The notes under the pieces were generated by a model. That model was not told where the DNA came from, did not search any database, and saw nothing but the letters and a program-made list of their open reading frames with translations. From the NCBI GenBank assembly GCA_942159475.1, contig OW804097.1:58486986-58550985 (forward strand): 64,000 nt of DNA. The letters are read 5' to 3'. Source of the stretch: Sthenelais limicola (lineage: Eukaryota; Annelida; Polychaeta; Phyllodocida; Sigalionidae). Shown here in pieces: positions 23,910 to 35,720 of this stretch (position 1 is its first letter; every line of letters starts with the position of its first letter). Position numbers and translations under genes: made by a program.

Positions 23910-24020
23910 GTTTTGAATGAAACCAAGAGTTCAAATGCGGTTTTGATGGAAACTGTGTCTGATAATAAAACAATAGAATAACCACAGACATCCGCAGTTT
24001 TGTATGAAACTGTGGAACCA
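23910..24020 (+). repeat. LINE-1 3' tail with three short stem-loops
   Basis: After the stop codon come GGTTTTGAATGAAACC, GGTTTTGATGGAAACT and CAGTTTTGTATGAAACTG. Each can fold into a 5-6-bp stem with a 6-nt loop. Related structured tails are used by some LINE RTs to recognise their RNA, so that role is possible but not shown. Confidence 0.6.
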
Positions 24021-24089
24021 ACTAATAATGAATAGTGGAAGACATGGGGGCGGGGGGGTGGGGAGGGGTCCTAGGTTGAGGTTGAAGGA

Positions 24090-24805
24090 ATGGTATGTAA
24101 GAAGCGAGGCGTAACCGCAAGAATGTACTTGGACGACCTCCTGATAATAGGACGAGACCTCGACCTCGTGAAAACACAGATGAACGACACAATCGAGCTG
24201 TTTACAAGAATGGGCCTCCAAGTCCCTAAAAAGAAGATACAAGGACCCTCACTAATGGTGAGGTGGCTAGGAATCCATATTGATACTGAGCACAACCTCC
24301 TATCCATCCCAGAAGATAAACTGGCAGAAGTCACCTCCTGCTTGGCACATGTCCTCACTAAACAATCTATAGCTACCAACAACATGGACAGCTGGCATAC
24401 TCGCACGCCTTCAACAAAGAATCAAGGGTCGACAAATCAATTAACCATCTAGAAGCAATTAATTGTCTGGCAGCAGCCAGATTATTCGCAAAACCAGCTC
24501 ACAAGGGAGGAACGATAATGATCTACTGCGACAATACAGCCTCTGTCTTCGCATATGAAGGTGGAAAGGCAAAAGACCCGATATTGGGGGCATGTACGAG
24601 GGCACTGTGGTTCCTGGCAATGAAACTCCAAGTCACGTTCAAGTTTGCTCACATACCAGGGGAGTGTATGGTCATAGCTGACGCTCTATCTCGCGCCCCT
24701 CTGTCGCCTCTCGACGCTAAAAAGTCTGACGAAATTATTCTATCTAATAAATTGACTGTCATCAATGTCAACCATAACCTCTTTGACATATTGCCATTCT
24801 TTTGA
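24090..24805 (+). pseudogene. DIRS-like reverse transcriptase and RNase H remnant
   Basis: The first frame has MYLDDLLIIG (catalytic Asp pair) and WLGIHIDTEHNLLSIP, typical of DIRS-type RTs, and goes out of frame after LTKQSIATNN. A second frame resumes with INHLEAINCLAAARLF, IMIYCDNTASVFA and FAHIPGECMVIADALSRAP, the RNase H end that precedes the recombinase in this group. About 100 residues that normally link the two are missing. Confidence 0.8.
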
Positions 24806-24843
24806 AGGAATTCCTGGCCGGTTTTGAAGGAATTCCTGGCTGG
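24802..24843 (+). repeat. 22-bp tandem duplication
   Basis: TTGAAGGAATTCCTGGC(C/T)GG occurs twice in a row, immediately upstream of the larger duplication. Confidence 0.85.
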
Positions 24844-24850
24844 TTCCTGG

Positions 24851-25222
24851 CAGCATCGCAGAGACAGCGCAATGCTCACCGCCCGGGCACCTCCGCCATT
24901 AGACACTCGACGGTCATCAAGTATATAGCCTTCTGCAGACACCTCGGGCGTGACTTCAGGTCGCCATCCCCATCGTTCCTCTGCTACTTCATCGAGTACC
25001 TTGCAAAATACACCAAAGTCCCCGCTACCACCGGTTGGTGGTTGCAGCATCGCAGAGACAGCGCAATGCTCACCGCCCGGGCACCTCCGCCAATAGACAC
25101 TCGATGGTCATCAAGTATATAGCCTTCTGCAGACACCTCGGGCGTGACTTCAGGTCGCCATCCCCATCGTTCCTCTGCTACTTCATCGAGTACCTTGCAA
25201 AATACACCAAAGTCCCCGCTAC
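24851..25222 (+). repeat. 178-bp tandem duplication in the recombinase N-terminus
   Basis: 24851-25028 and 25045-25222 are nearly identical copies (period 194 bp, a few substitutions). They run from CAGCATCGCAGAGACAGCGC to AAAGTCCCCGCTAC. The first copy leads into a shifted frame, while the second continues into the long recombinase frame. Confidence 0.9.
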
Positions 25223-25958
25223 TATCTCCAATAATATTACCAACTTGCGTACCTTCTTCAAGCTCGCGGGCTACCAGTCTACAGCTCTCTACCACCCGCG
25301 TGTTCACTATGCCATGAGGGGCGTTCAGTTGATGCTTCGCCATGTGCCAACCCCGAAAAAACCAGTCTCGCCGGAGATACTATACCGCATCCTCAAACAC
25401 ATCAAACACCTTCTGTATCCTGTCCACATCAGGGTCGCCATACTGCTCATGTTCTCCGCCATGTTGCGGCAAAGCAACGTGGCACCATCGTCAGTCTCTG
25501 CATTCGATCCCACTAGACACCTCACCCCGGACGACCTACAGATAGCCTGGGACGGCATCTACATTAAAATCAAATGGTCCAAGTCTATGCAGACTTCTCG
25601 CCAAGCGACCATAATCTTCGTGCCAACTACTGACGAGCCTACAATATGCCTCACCCGTGCAGTCAGCAGACTCAACGCCATCTCGCCACAACGCAAGCAC
25701 AAGGGCCCCCTACTCACTTTTCCTGATGGATCCCCCATCACAGTAGGGTATATTAAGAAAGAATTGAACGTCGCCCTAGAAGCAGCCGGGCTCAACAAGA
25801 AGCTATACTCTCTGCACAGCCTTAGATGGGGCTGTGCGCATTATGCGTACAACAAAGCTGGCGCACGACTACAAGACATAAAGGCTCCAAAAATGATAAA
25901 AACTAATTTCATCTCAGCAAGTTGTGGTAAACAAATTTCTGAATCTGTTGATATATGA
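25035..25958 (+). pseudogene. DIRS-like tyrosine recombinase, C-terminally truncated
   Basis: The 307-codon frame shows the tyrosine-recombinase fold: an N-terminal SAM-like part (HSMVIKYIAFCRHLGRDF, SNNITNLRTFFKLAGY), then the catalytic domain with the first arginine in MLRQSNVAP (Arg145) and the H-x-x-R box HSLRWGCAHYAY (His261, Arg264). Homology stops at about residue 283 (KAGARLQDIK). The region that should carry the second His/Trp and the nucleophilic Tyr is replaced by unrelated sequence, so no strand cleavage is expected. Confidence 0.82.
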
Positions 25959-27699
25959 CATGTATGGTTCCAATATTGTCACAAGGAATAAAAATAGTAT
26001 GAGTCAAGGGTCAAATTGGTAAACAAAAATGACCAATTTTGGCACGGTTTTGGGAGACATCAGGGATGAGCAAACATCTTTTTTCTAAGGCTGATGTCCA
26101 AATTCGATTGATGACATGATGTATTGTAGATATTGAATTCACAAATGATTGGCTCTAGGGAGAAATGAAAGCAAATTAAACTAATGTTAATGCATCTCGA
26201 ATACTAGTTAAATGGGTAATATAGCCCAAAATATGGTCAGTGATGACATTACCAAATAACGATGAATAGTTATGCTTAGTTGGTTGCCATGGTTACATTT
26301 TCTGAAAAACAAAATAAATTTAAAGTTTGGCTCTAAAAAGTAAAGCAGTTAAATATAATTCATATAGGATTACCTTAGACACACATGAATATATTATTAT
26401 AAAGTACAGTCTTTGGTGGATGTATTTAAATGACTAAGAGCTCCCAAACACCCACAAAAATGGAAACCACCTTACAAATAAATCTAGTGTGAAAAACGAT
26501 GAAGAATATCATTTTTGCGTCATTAGATTCATTTTCATGAGAGGCATCACATATATAGATATCTTACAAAAAATACGAATATATAAATTTTTCAGATTGT
26601 ACCAAAAATTGTAAAGACTAATATATATAACGTACTTATCTGGAAGGTCAAAAGGTTTAAATGTATATATATTCATTCACAAACTTGTATCTGATAAGAT
26701 CATTGTTCTAGTCGATAGACAGTACAGTCTAAAAACAATGATTTGAGTTATGAAAGTCTCCCGAGACTTTTGATGATGTTAATATGTTCAATGATAAAAA
26801 ACAATGATTATCACGTAAAGCTACAAAAGGGTGCTCCAGGAAGATCTGCTGGTTAGCAGAGGGAAATCTTTCCAATTTTCTCTAAATTGTACTTTGGTAT
26901 GGAAATAAAATTATATCAATCAACAACAGGACAGATGTGGGTTGTTTCTCCACTTATATTTTATGTAGGCCTACCCTAGCGATAAAAGGGATGGGTTCTT
27001 AGAATCTATTTTATACATAGTGAAGTTGCAAGAAAGTGTACAATTCACCTTCACACATGTCTCAAATAATGCAAATTTAAAACAAAAATTAGGCTTTAAA
27101 AATGTTCACCATAACCAAACAGATTCAATACCAAATATATAAGTAGACTTATATTCCGATACACCTAGAATGTATTAGCCTAGTTTAGCAGAATTTACTA
27201 AATGTGTAGAGCTGGCGATTGTACATAATATGGCGACTTCACTCCCGTACCCTAGCAATGAGAAATATGGTTGGGGGTACATTAAATAGGGTTTCCATTT
27301 AGGGCCCTGTAAAGTCCCTGAATAACATGTTACCTTTGCCAAACACAAGCCTACATTGGTATCATTGATAGGGGACTTGGCATGGCTGCCGTCTTGAATT
27401 TTGATTTGCATGACATTATGGGAGTTGCATGTCAGTGTAAAGTCTATAGAAAACGTATTATGTTCAGCATGTAATATTTAACTAGTTATCTCATGTAAAT
27501 AGCCATGTGCTTTACATGTTTCCATAAAACACAACTTCATCTTTCCCAACATGCATTTGTTTTGTATAGATCATTACACAAGCTATGGAATTGGTGAAAA
27601 GATCCCCGCATTCTTCGATAAAGATGTTGCTCAATATTTGTGTCAGATTTGAACTGAATCCACCCCAGCATGCACTGTAATAGACATGCGTAATGGGGG
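25886..27699. other. Intergenic DNA with MITE remnants
   Basis: A degenerate family A copy ends near 26552 (ATTTTTGCGTCATTAGATTC then GGCATCACAT). A family B-like pair of ends lies at about 27018-27232 (AAGAAAGTGTACAATTCACC and GCGATTGTACATAA). No gene was recognised. The 78-codon minus-strand ORF at 27175-27411 has no support. Confidence 0.4.
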
Positions 27700-27702
27700 G
27701 CT

Positions 27703-28452
27703 CCAGACGTTAGGGCCCAACGACGATAGGGCCCTGACGATAGGGCCCAAAGTCCAGACGTTAGGGCCCACCACCTTCAGACCGAATTCGGAGTCTGTAT
27801 TAATTGTAGGGAATCGTATTCAGTCAATGATTGAAGCGAGTTATACAAAAGTCCCCCAATCAACGATTGGAGGAATCATAGTTACATTTGAGAGCAATTC
27901 TAGCTTAAGATCCTGTTTTGAATCTTTTGCAATTTGTTTAACATCGATGAATTTAGAGGGGTCATCAGGAAAAGACTATAATCGACTATCGATAATAATT
28001 TTCGACGTTTGATGGGGGTTGGGCCCTAACGTCCGAGGTTAACTATAATTGGGTGGGCCCTAACGTTCGATAGGGGTTTAACCCAAGGGCCTGAACACCT
28101 CCCACGATATTAAAATTTACTTTTGCTAGAACTTGCATACTAGACCTACATTATTATTAGTACATATTTACAAGTAAATATTTCAGATGATGTGGCCCAC
28201 CATTCCTCAGACGCTAGGGCCCAGTTGGGGTGGACCCTAACGTCTGATAGAGTAGTTTCATTCAACTCGTCCTAGGTTTGGGCCCTAACGTCTGAGGATG
28301 GGTGGGCCCTAACATCTGAAAATATTTCCGAAAATGTGGGAAAATGGGCCCAAACGTCCGAGGTTTGGGCCCTAACGTCTGAAGGTGGGTGGGCCCTAAC
28401 GTCTGAAAATAAGCGAAAGTGGGCCTTAACGTCGTTGGGCCCAAATGTCTTT
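27703..28452. repeat. Cluster of 15 copies of GGGCCCTAACGTCTGA in both orientations
   Basis: Copies reading TCAGACGTTAGGGCCC lie at 27703, 27721, 27735, 27754 and 28207. Copies in the opposite orientation start at 28021, 28055, 28232, 28280, 28304, 28346, 28367, 28391, 28421 and 28437. Unit matches are 12-16 of 16. Spacing is 14-40 bp within sub-clusters. Left copies point one way and most right copies the other, as in foldback transposons with sub-repeated inverted ends. Apparent ORFs here are by-products. Confidence 0.8.
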
Positions 28453-28661
28453 AGACCGTAATGAGACATGCACATACGTGTACCCTGAATTGAATTGAAG
28501 AACAATTTCAATCATGGACTGCTAGTAAAAGCGGTCTCTCCAGCATATGGGATGTTTTCAGCCCCTGCTAGCATTATTTACAATCTACTTTTGTAGAGGA
28601 CAATGTCGCTTCAATCATTGACTGAATGCGATTCCCTACAATTGATACAGTCTCTGAATTT
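27785..28661. repeat. Inverted 55-bp arms enclosing the foldback cluster
   Basis: 27785-27839 (with AATTGTAGGGAATCGTATTC and AGTCAATGATTGAAGCGA) is the reverse complement of about 28606-28661 with only a few mismatches. The arms are about 770 bp apart. The left arm lies inside, and the right arm outside, the 16-mer cluster. Confidence 0.8.
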
Positions 28662-31454
28662 ATACAATATGACATTGGCCATAATTTCTAACTTATGTAC
28701 CCTCGGTTCTAGCATGAAATAGTAACTTACATAAAATAAAACATTCATCTTACCAAATATAGTCTGATCTGGCCAGGTTCTTAAACGATTGTGAGTTTGT
28801 TCTTTCCTGAAACTCCCACATGGTACTCCACCCCCCCCCCCACCCCCCCACCCCCACCACACACACACACATACACATACCGCTACCACCTATAGCCCAC
28901 TGAATGGGAAATGATGGCAAATGATGGCAATTTAGTTCTATAACATGTATATGGCACGGAAAGGTACCAGCGGTGACTGTTAGTCATGCTAAACATCGAA
29001 ATATCTCTCCTAATGATGACTGGAATTATGGTACTATACATTAACAATTGATGTTACACAAAGATGAGTCGGAAAAATTGAGTTTGAGATCCATTTATTT
29101 GCAAATATGAGATTCAGTGGATTCAACGGTGTTAACATTCAGGAAATCTAAAAAGTATTCCTATATTTTATGTTTTAAAAACGACTCTGTAATATTTCTG
29201 GGTGGGCAAGTACTATTTGCCAAATAGTAGCTTAGTATAAGTATTTTTTATTTCTCTATTTATCTTTTGACAGTTACTCTTACAAATGTCTAGCCTAGTC
29301 TAGTTCATTTACCGGAAAGGTATTTTGGGAAATTGGGAACTCAAGGCGTCGTCTGCTCCCGCCTTGCGACGTAACGATGTGCGAAATGTACATCACCATT
29401 TCTAAAGCCATTATCCTGCCCAAATGTGTATGGCAGTTTGAACAGCTATAGGACGTTCCAAGCAAATGTGAAGTCCCTCCGGCTCTCAGGATTAATTTAT
29501 CTTCATATTTAATTTTTAATTAGACACAAAGTATTCTATGATTACAGTACCGGTCGGTTGCTGCTATCTTCAATCTCAATTCGCATGGAATTATGGGACT
29601 TGTAGACTTAAGTCAGTGCATGGGAATTGAACTAGCTTAATTGTTGTGCCCCCCCCCCCCCCCAACTACCTGCAACGTTTTCCGCCGCCAGCTCGTCCCG
29701 TGCTTCAGTTGAAAGGGAAGTTGGCTGAGGTGCAGACCTCATGTCACTTCGGTAAGTATACGTGTACGTCTTTCTTTCTTATTCTTGTCATATGTTTTGC
29801 ACTCTTTCCTGTTGTTCTCATGCTTCTTGGTTCCATCTTCTCGCCTGGAACAGCTTCGAGGAAACGTTGGTTTCGTTGGACCAGTGATATTATGATATGT
29901 AGTTGTACCTAGTTGTGTTCTAAACTATGTAACTTCCATATAGTTATCCATTACCGGTCGTATCGGCTCGAGAACCTGTTGGGTAGCTTTTTGGTTTGTA
30001 TCGGCAAAACTTAGATCTATTTGGAAGGATTTTGATAAAACTAAAATCTTTTTGTTAGAGGAGTGAAGATGTATCGCTTATATGGATGGGCCGGTTGAAA
30101 GTTGTTTTCATGGAGGAATGAGTAAGAGTCGGTTGAAAAATGAAAATACCAGCAAATGGGCAGTGTAGAGGTGGATCCTGGCCTCGTCTATGTTGTCTCT
30201 GTTCTGCCCGTTCTGCCCCCACTCTCACAGTTGGGTCTATATGCAGAGGTGCCAAACCTCCCAGCTTGAGAGATATCCCGAATATTCAGAGAATTTGGCA
30301 ATTCCGCCTGACCTCCCGACTTGACGAAACGTGACCCCCGCACTTTTTTGCACAAAAAAAGCCAAAGGCTTCCCCGAAAATTTGGACTGTCACGCCGCCA
30401 TTAAAGGTTGAACCGTCAGTCTACTGCTCCCCTACCTGCTGCCTCAAAACTCGACTTTGCATCATAGGTCGGACATCTATAGGTACTCTCAAAAGCTGGT
30501 TAGCAAAGAATAATAAAGAATGGTCCTGGAATGATTTAAGCAATAATTAAAAAGTCCTCGCAAACTGCGCATTCGAAGTGAGGAGAATTCAAAGATGGCC
30601 GCCCAAACAAAAAGTTGATAGAAGAGCCAGCAGGGAAGCAGCATGGAAGAGCCGCTGCCGCTCTGAGCCAATCAGATCTGACCACTTGCTATGAAGTCAT
30701 ACCGTAGGACTAGCACAGAGTGGGGAAGCCTCTCCGATCAGAAAAACATCGAAGCACTGCTGCTCCTCATAGGTACAAACTCTAGGATTATAATTTATTC
30801 CATTAAAAAGCTAACAAAATCTAGAATCTAATCCTAAAATCTAAATGTCTGCAGGTGTCTTATGGCACTGCCATAAGGTCGCCTGCAGGCCTCGTCAAGC
30901 AAAACACCGGGTCCTGACAACCCTTGTTTCTGTGGCGAAGTTTAGCCGGGTCCCCCGGCTCTGCAGTTGCTGAAACCATGATTTTAAAAAGCTTTGATTA
31001 TTCCCATCGATATAACAAATAGAGAGAGATGAAAATAATCTTACTAAACTAACCAGGCAAGCAGTTACCGTACACCAATTCTTGCCGGATACTCCCCTGG
31101 ACATCAAAATCTCTTGCAAACGGCCCAAATTATGAAATCACAAATATTTATCGACAAGAAAATAGAAGTTATCATATGAATCTTTTGATGTTTTCAACAT
31201 TAAAATCAGTGTGAACTTAATGTAGCTAATTTTCGTTTCCAGTGGAAACGTTTCTCAAATTCAGTTACTTGTGTCGGATGTGAAGTGATAGTTACTGTGA
31301 TGTACTATGGCTGATATTGTTTTACATTTACAAAAACAACCATTGAAGTTGAATTTAATTTAAAGCATATAATAATAAAGCAATTAGTGACAAGAGAAAT
31401 CACTGAGAGTTCTCTTCCCCTGTCAACCATCTTGATTGCTTTAAACGATCTGCG
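28662..31454. other. Intergenic DNA, low-complexity tracts, nothing coding recognised
   Basis: Contents: a C-rich then CA-rich tract at 28830-28880, a diverged family A piece at 29049-29240 and a poly-C run at 29649-29663. Moderately GC-rich DNA at 29.66-30.7 kb has short ORFs without recognisable domains. TCTAATC... AAATCTA repeats lie near 30.8 kb. A donor-like GGTAAGTA at 29751 follows a short proline-rich frame, but no partner exon was found. Confidence 0.4.
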
Positions 31455-33430
31455 TTCATCACTTGTTTTTAGACATCCTTAACCCTAATGGTAATTACAT
31501 TAATCTTCTTACATTGACCTTCTTATTTAGGCAATCGATTAGGACTGGTATTTTTCCATCGAATTGGAAGAGTGCATGTGTTGTACCCATACCAAAAGTA
31601 AATAACCCCAAATTATTGGGGGACACAAGACCAATCTCATTAACGCACATTGGAGGCAAGATAATGGAAAAAATAGTAGTCGAACAATTAATGGAATTTA
31701 AGGATATTATTAGCAAACAGCAGAAAGGATATCAGAAAGGAAAGTCCACCACAGACGCCTTGGTGGAGCTCATATCTGATCTAAATATTGCTAGTAGCCA
31801 AAAGAAAATAACAGTAGCCTGTTATGTAGATTTCAGCAAGGCTTTCAATTCTGTACCGAACATCATGTTAGATAAGTTACAAGACCTAGGAATTGCACCC
31901 AATCTTAGAAAGTGGTTTGAATCCTACCTTGTGAACAGAACGCAAAAAGTGAAGTTAAATGGTCTAATTTCCGATACACTCGCAATTAATTACGGAGTAC
32001 CTCAGGGGTCAATTTTAGGGCCAATAATGTATTTAATTTGTATGAACGAATATAATGGAATAAAAATCTTTATATATATATAATTTAGGCGAATGATTTA
32101 AAGCATCTTAATATAGGGTCAAAGTATCTACAATATGCCGACGATACTGTTTTTTATTATTCTGGTATGTCACTGAAAGAATGTGAGGTGTTGTTGAATA
32201 GAGACATGAATTTATTTTATGACTGGAGCCTTGGTAACAAGCTTTTAGTAAACAGCAAGAAAAATAAAATATAAAAGAAATAAAAATGACAGAGATGCAC
32301 CGATATTAGATGTAAAACTAGGGGGTGAAAAGCTGGAAATTGTAACCGCATATACCTACCTAGGAGCGTTTATAGATGACAAACTCAATATGAAACGTCA
32401 ATATAATAATGTGGTAAAACAGATTAATCATAAGATTTACACGTTTAGGAAAATAAGACCTAATTTAACCAAACAGGCTGCAATTATGATAGCCAAATCG
32501 AAACTAGTTTCTTTATTTGATTACAGCCTCTTTAGCTTGTGCCCCCTTACACAAAATGATCTCGGTAAACTCCAGAAGACCCAGAATCGCATATTGAGAA
32601 TAGCATTAAACTGCGATTACCATGTTAGTAATGTTGAAATTCTAAGGTTAACAGGTGTTATGAATATAAAAGATAGGATGAAATACAACTGCTGTATATT
32701 AGGACACAAAGAAGTGTATACAAAGGGAAAGGCTATACTCCCAAATAGACACACTCACCAAGCTAATGTTCCTCTATTGGGCAATTTCTTCCCGAGAACG
32801 AGTAAGGAAGAATCTCTGATTAGTTATATAATACGGAATTGGAATAGTCTAGAGCCTGAACTGAGACTAATAGGGGATGAAAAAGCTTTTAAAGTTGGTC
32901 TAAAACGATATATCAACGAATGACTATTGAAACTGTACACTATATGCTACACCATCCAGTGAAGGATGTATGTATTCTGTATAATTTTGCTTAATTTTGC
33001 TTAAGTATACAACTTGAATATACAACATGTACATATGTATTTCTCTCCGTATAAATATAATAGATAGTGGAAGTTGAATTCACTCATCTCACCTCGACAA
33101 ATAAGTATTGTATATAAAATAAGCAGGTATCACCTTTCATAACATTATTTCTAATATCAGAATCTCATTCCTTTCATCATCATTCATTTAATCATGTATG
33201 TTTCTTGTTTCTTAAATAAGAGTGATTGTAATTTGGCTTATAGAGTAATTAGAATACACAGTAGGTTAGAACAAAATGAAAAGAATGTAAATAAAGAAAG
33301 TTGTATAATGGGTTGAATACCTCGATGTACTAGAAAGAGTAGCAGGGCGCTACGAAAATCACCCCTAGGGTGAGCGTGTTTAAAATTGTAATTAAAAGCC
33401 TGAATACAAATTATGTTAAAAAAAAAATAA
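31455..33430 (+). mobile_element. LINE-2: 5'-truncated non-LTR retrotransposon with poly(A) tail
   Basis: The element starts within the RT N-terminus and ends in a run of about ten A at 33419-33429, giving a 3' UTR of roughly 500 bp after the stop near 32921. The RT frame is interrupted by a short AT-rich insertion and a frameshift. It is not closely similar to LINE-1 in the motifs compared. Confidence 0.82.
31463..32923 (+). pseudogene. LINE-2 reverse transcriptase (interrupted)
   Basis: The first part (31463-32083) has GIFPSNWKSACVVPIPK, GDTRPISLTHIGGKIMEK, GYQKGKSTTDAL, CYVDFSKAFNSVPN (catalytic Asp) and YGVPQGSILGPIM. After an insertion at about 32045-32090 the frame resumes with LQYADDTVFYYSG (catalytic Asp pair) up to a stop near 32273. 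A third part (32390-32923) holds the thumb (LFDYSLFSLCPLT, LQKTQNRILRIALN) and the C-terminal IIRNWNSLEPELR motif. All catalytic residues remain but not in one frame. Confidence 0.87.
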
Positions 33431-35720
33431 TCTTACGTTCAGGCTTTGTGAAATGGTGTACTGCCATTGGTCAATGTGTGCTGTCTTCTCATGTCAACAG
33501 GCTTGATGACATCAAATGTATGTTGTTGTTGTAATAGTTTTATTTCCAGGATTTTTATATTATACATCATTTCTAGAAAAAGGACAATCATGTTATAACT
33601 TTACAAAGATACAATATAATTTCCGTCTGCGGATTTACATTCACAGTTCTTCCGGGGCGTCCGTAATTCACTGCCTGGTTTGACTAAATATTATATTTTA
33701 TGATTTGCGTTTCTCTTCAGTAAAGATGTCAGAGCTATTACTATTACACAACTTTATATACTAAAATTAATCTCTATTAAAGAGAACTCGAACAAGTAAT
33801 ATACATCTATATAATATAAAGCTAGAGCGATTTCTAGGAAAGGAGGTAGAAAAGAAATGGTAGAAAGAAGGTTTTCTTTGTCCAGAATGTTCTCGGAATT
33901 TGTTGTTTTACAAACCACTTTACTCATCTTTAGAGGTCTCTCCCCCCTCTCTGGATGTCGTCGTATGTGGTTTGTGAAGGTATTTGGGGTGGAAATGTGA
34001 TTTTGAAGCCTTTTTTAAATCGGGATAACCACACTCTATTTATAGCCTGGGAAAGCCCCTGTGAGATACTACGTCATTTCCCACAACCTACGTGTAGGGG
34101 GACCTAACTCAGTGGGTGAAATTAACTTTTTTCTTCACCCGCCAAGTTTACCCGCCCACACAGAAATTTATCGGACCTCTAATTACCCCTCAATGAAAGA
34201 AGATCAAGTGATTTCAATCACACAATTAAGTCCTTTCTTTGCACCAAAACAAGATACTCCAGTACAGAATACTTGACATATTTCGTCATAATATTTAAAG
34301 CAAATCATCATGCACTATAAGGGCTCTTGAGGGGTTAATTCGACAAATCAACATAGCCCTTTCTTAAATAGACAAATTTCAAAGGCAGCTAGTGACAAAC
34401 GACAAAGTCACTTTCTTAGCCTGACAAATCGACAAAGACCTTAATAATCCTTAGCGACAAAAAATCGGCTGTTTTAGGTAAATATAGCGACTAACGACAA
34501 AAGAATTTACCTAGTGACAAATGACAATTGCTGTCTTTTGGTAGCGACAAGAGAAATTTGATACCCCCCTCAGGAGCCCTACTATAATAATTACAATATA
34601 CTTGAATATCGAATTACTCAAACCATTCACAATGGACGTTAAATTGCACTCTTTCTGTCTCTCTGTCTCACCTTCCTTTACCCGCCAAGGAGGGTCGATA
34701 ACTTTTGGGTTTTACCCGCCCACATAATGTTTTACCCGCATTTGGCCACGGGCGGTTTTAATTTTACACTCTGTAACTGCATGCAGAGGAGTGGGAGAGT
34801 GAAGAAGAGGGTGTAGGAATAGGAAAGGGGGTAGGGAAAGAAGAGGGGGGGAGAGAGAAGGGAGATGATGTAGGGAAAGGGAGAGAGGGGAGGGAGAGAA
34901 AGCGGGGAGGGGGAGCATGAGGAAGAGGGGAGAGAGGGGGGGGATATCGGAGATAGGGTTGGGAGAGAAAAACGGGTATGAAAGTCAGAGAAGAGGGGGA
35001 GGGAAAAGAGGGAGAGGGGGAAGTGTGGCGATAGAGGGTGACTGTCCGGAGGACGGGTACTTTGCTAGTTCCCTAATATTAGGGTTATCCCACTGAACCA
35101 TACAATACAGTACAAAGTTCGTACAAATATTACATTTTTCTACACATCTTTTCTTCAATTTTAGTATTTATACATGGACTTACAAGCCATCATTAGTTTT
35201 CCTATCAATTCTGTAAATTTGATGATATTTCATATATCATTTACATATTTTCCAGATAATTATCTAGTTAGATATCTTTTTGAGATATTCTACTTCCTAT
35301 TAGGTTACCCTTACATATTATTATTGTTATGAGACGATTCGTTTTGTATGTGCTGCGTTTGTTACTAGGGGATGAAATTTGTCTCTGAGTGTGTTATGTC
35401 TTAAATACTTATTATTGTAAACGCCATTATTCATTTGTATTTAAATCGTTCTATCCAGGCAGTTCATTAAATAATTACATATTAGTCACAGTCACTGCTG
35501 CATCACATCATTACATTTTAATTTATTACTCCTCTGGTGCTCTCCAGTCAAATTGTGGCGAGAAATATTTACTTTCGCTGTGTCCTCCATTCCCTGTAAC
35601 CATGGCGGATATTCATTGTATCTGATATTGTGTCCCACCTAGGGTCAGGTTGTTCGATAGGACATCATAGATCGCATCTGGTCCTCTATCTGCTTCCCAC
35701 ATGCCTGCTCCACCTGAATA
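33431..35720. other. Low-complexity intergenic DNA
   Basis: Contents: repeated GACAAA words at 34330-34560, a fragment pair with TTTACCCGCC(A/C)A motifs near 34140 and 34680-34745, and a long purine tract (GAGAGGGGAGG-type) at 34780-35030. The proline/serine-rich minus-strand ORF at 34712-34918 is only the complement of the purine tract. No gene was recognised. Confidence 0.45.

Larger units (their letters stand above)
22180..24020 (+). mobile_element. LINE-1: 5'-truncated non-LTR retrotransposon
   Basis: The recognisable coding region starts near 22200, well inside ORF2, so the endonuclease and any ORF1 are missing. A reverse transcriptase frame runs to 23909 with a single 1-nt frameshift near 22610, followed by about 110 bp of 3' tail containing small stem-loops. 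Codon third positions are strongly A/T, unlike the GC-rich DIRS-like element just downstream. The clade is probably CR1/L2/Jockey-related, judged by motifs only. Confidence 0.8.
24060..25885 (+). mobile_element. DIRS-like (tyrosine-recombinase) retrotransposon fragment
   Basis: In order: a YLDD-type reverse transcriptase piece (24090 to about 24375), an RNase H piece (about 24385-24805) and a tyrosine-recombinase frame (24802-25885). This order is the hallmark of DIRS/Ngaro elements. No gag and no split or inverted terminal repeats were found on either side, and there is a deletion between RT and RNase H. The base composition is GC-richer than LINE-1. Confidence 0.8.

Noticed and set aside
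27703..28452. CRISPR-like array
   Set aside because: The repeats occur in both orientations with irregular spacing in an animal genome; a foldback structure explains them better.
28611..28889. Glycine- and tryptophan-rich minus-strand ORF
   Set aside because: It is the translation of a poly-C and CA low-complexity tract.
34712..34918. Pro/Ser/Leu-rich minus-strand ORF
   Set aside because: It is the complement of a purine-rich simple repeat, with no start context or homology.
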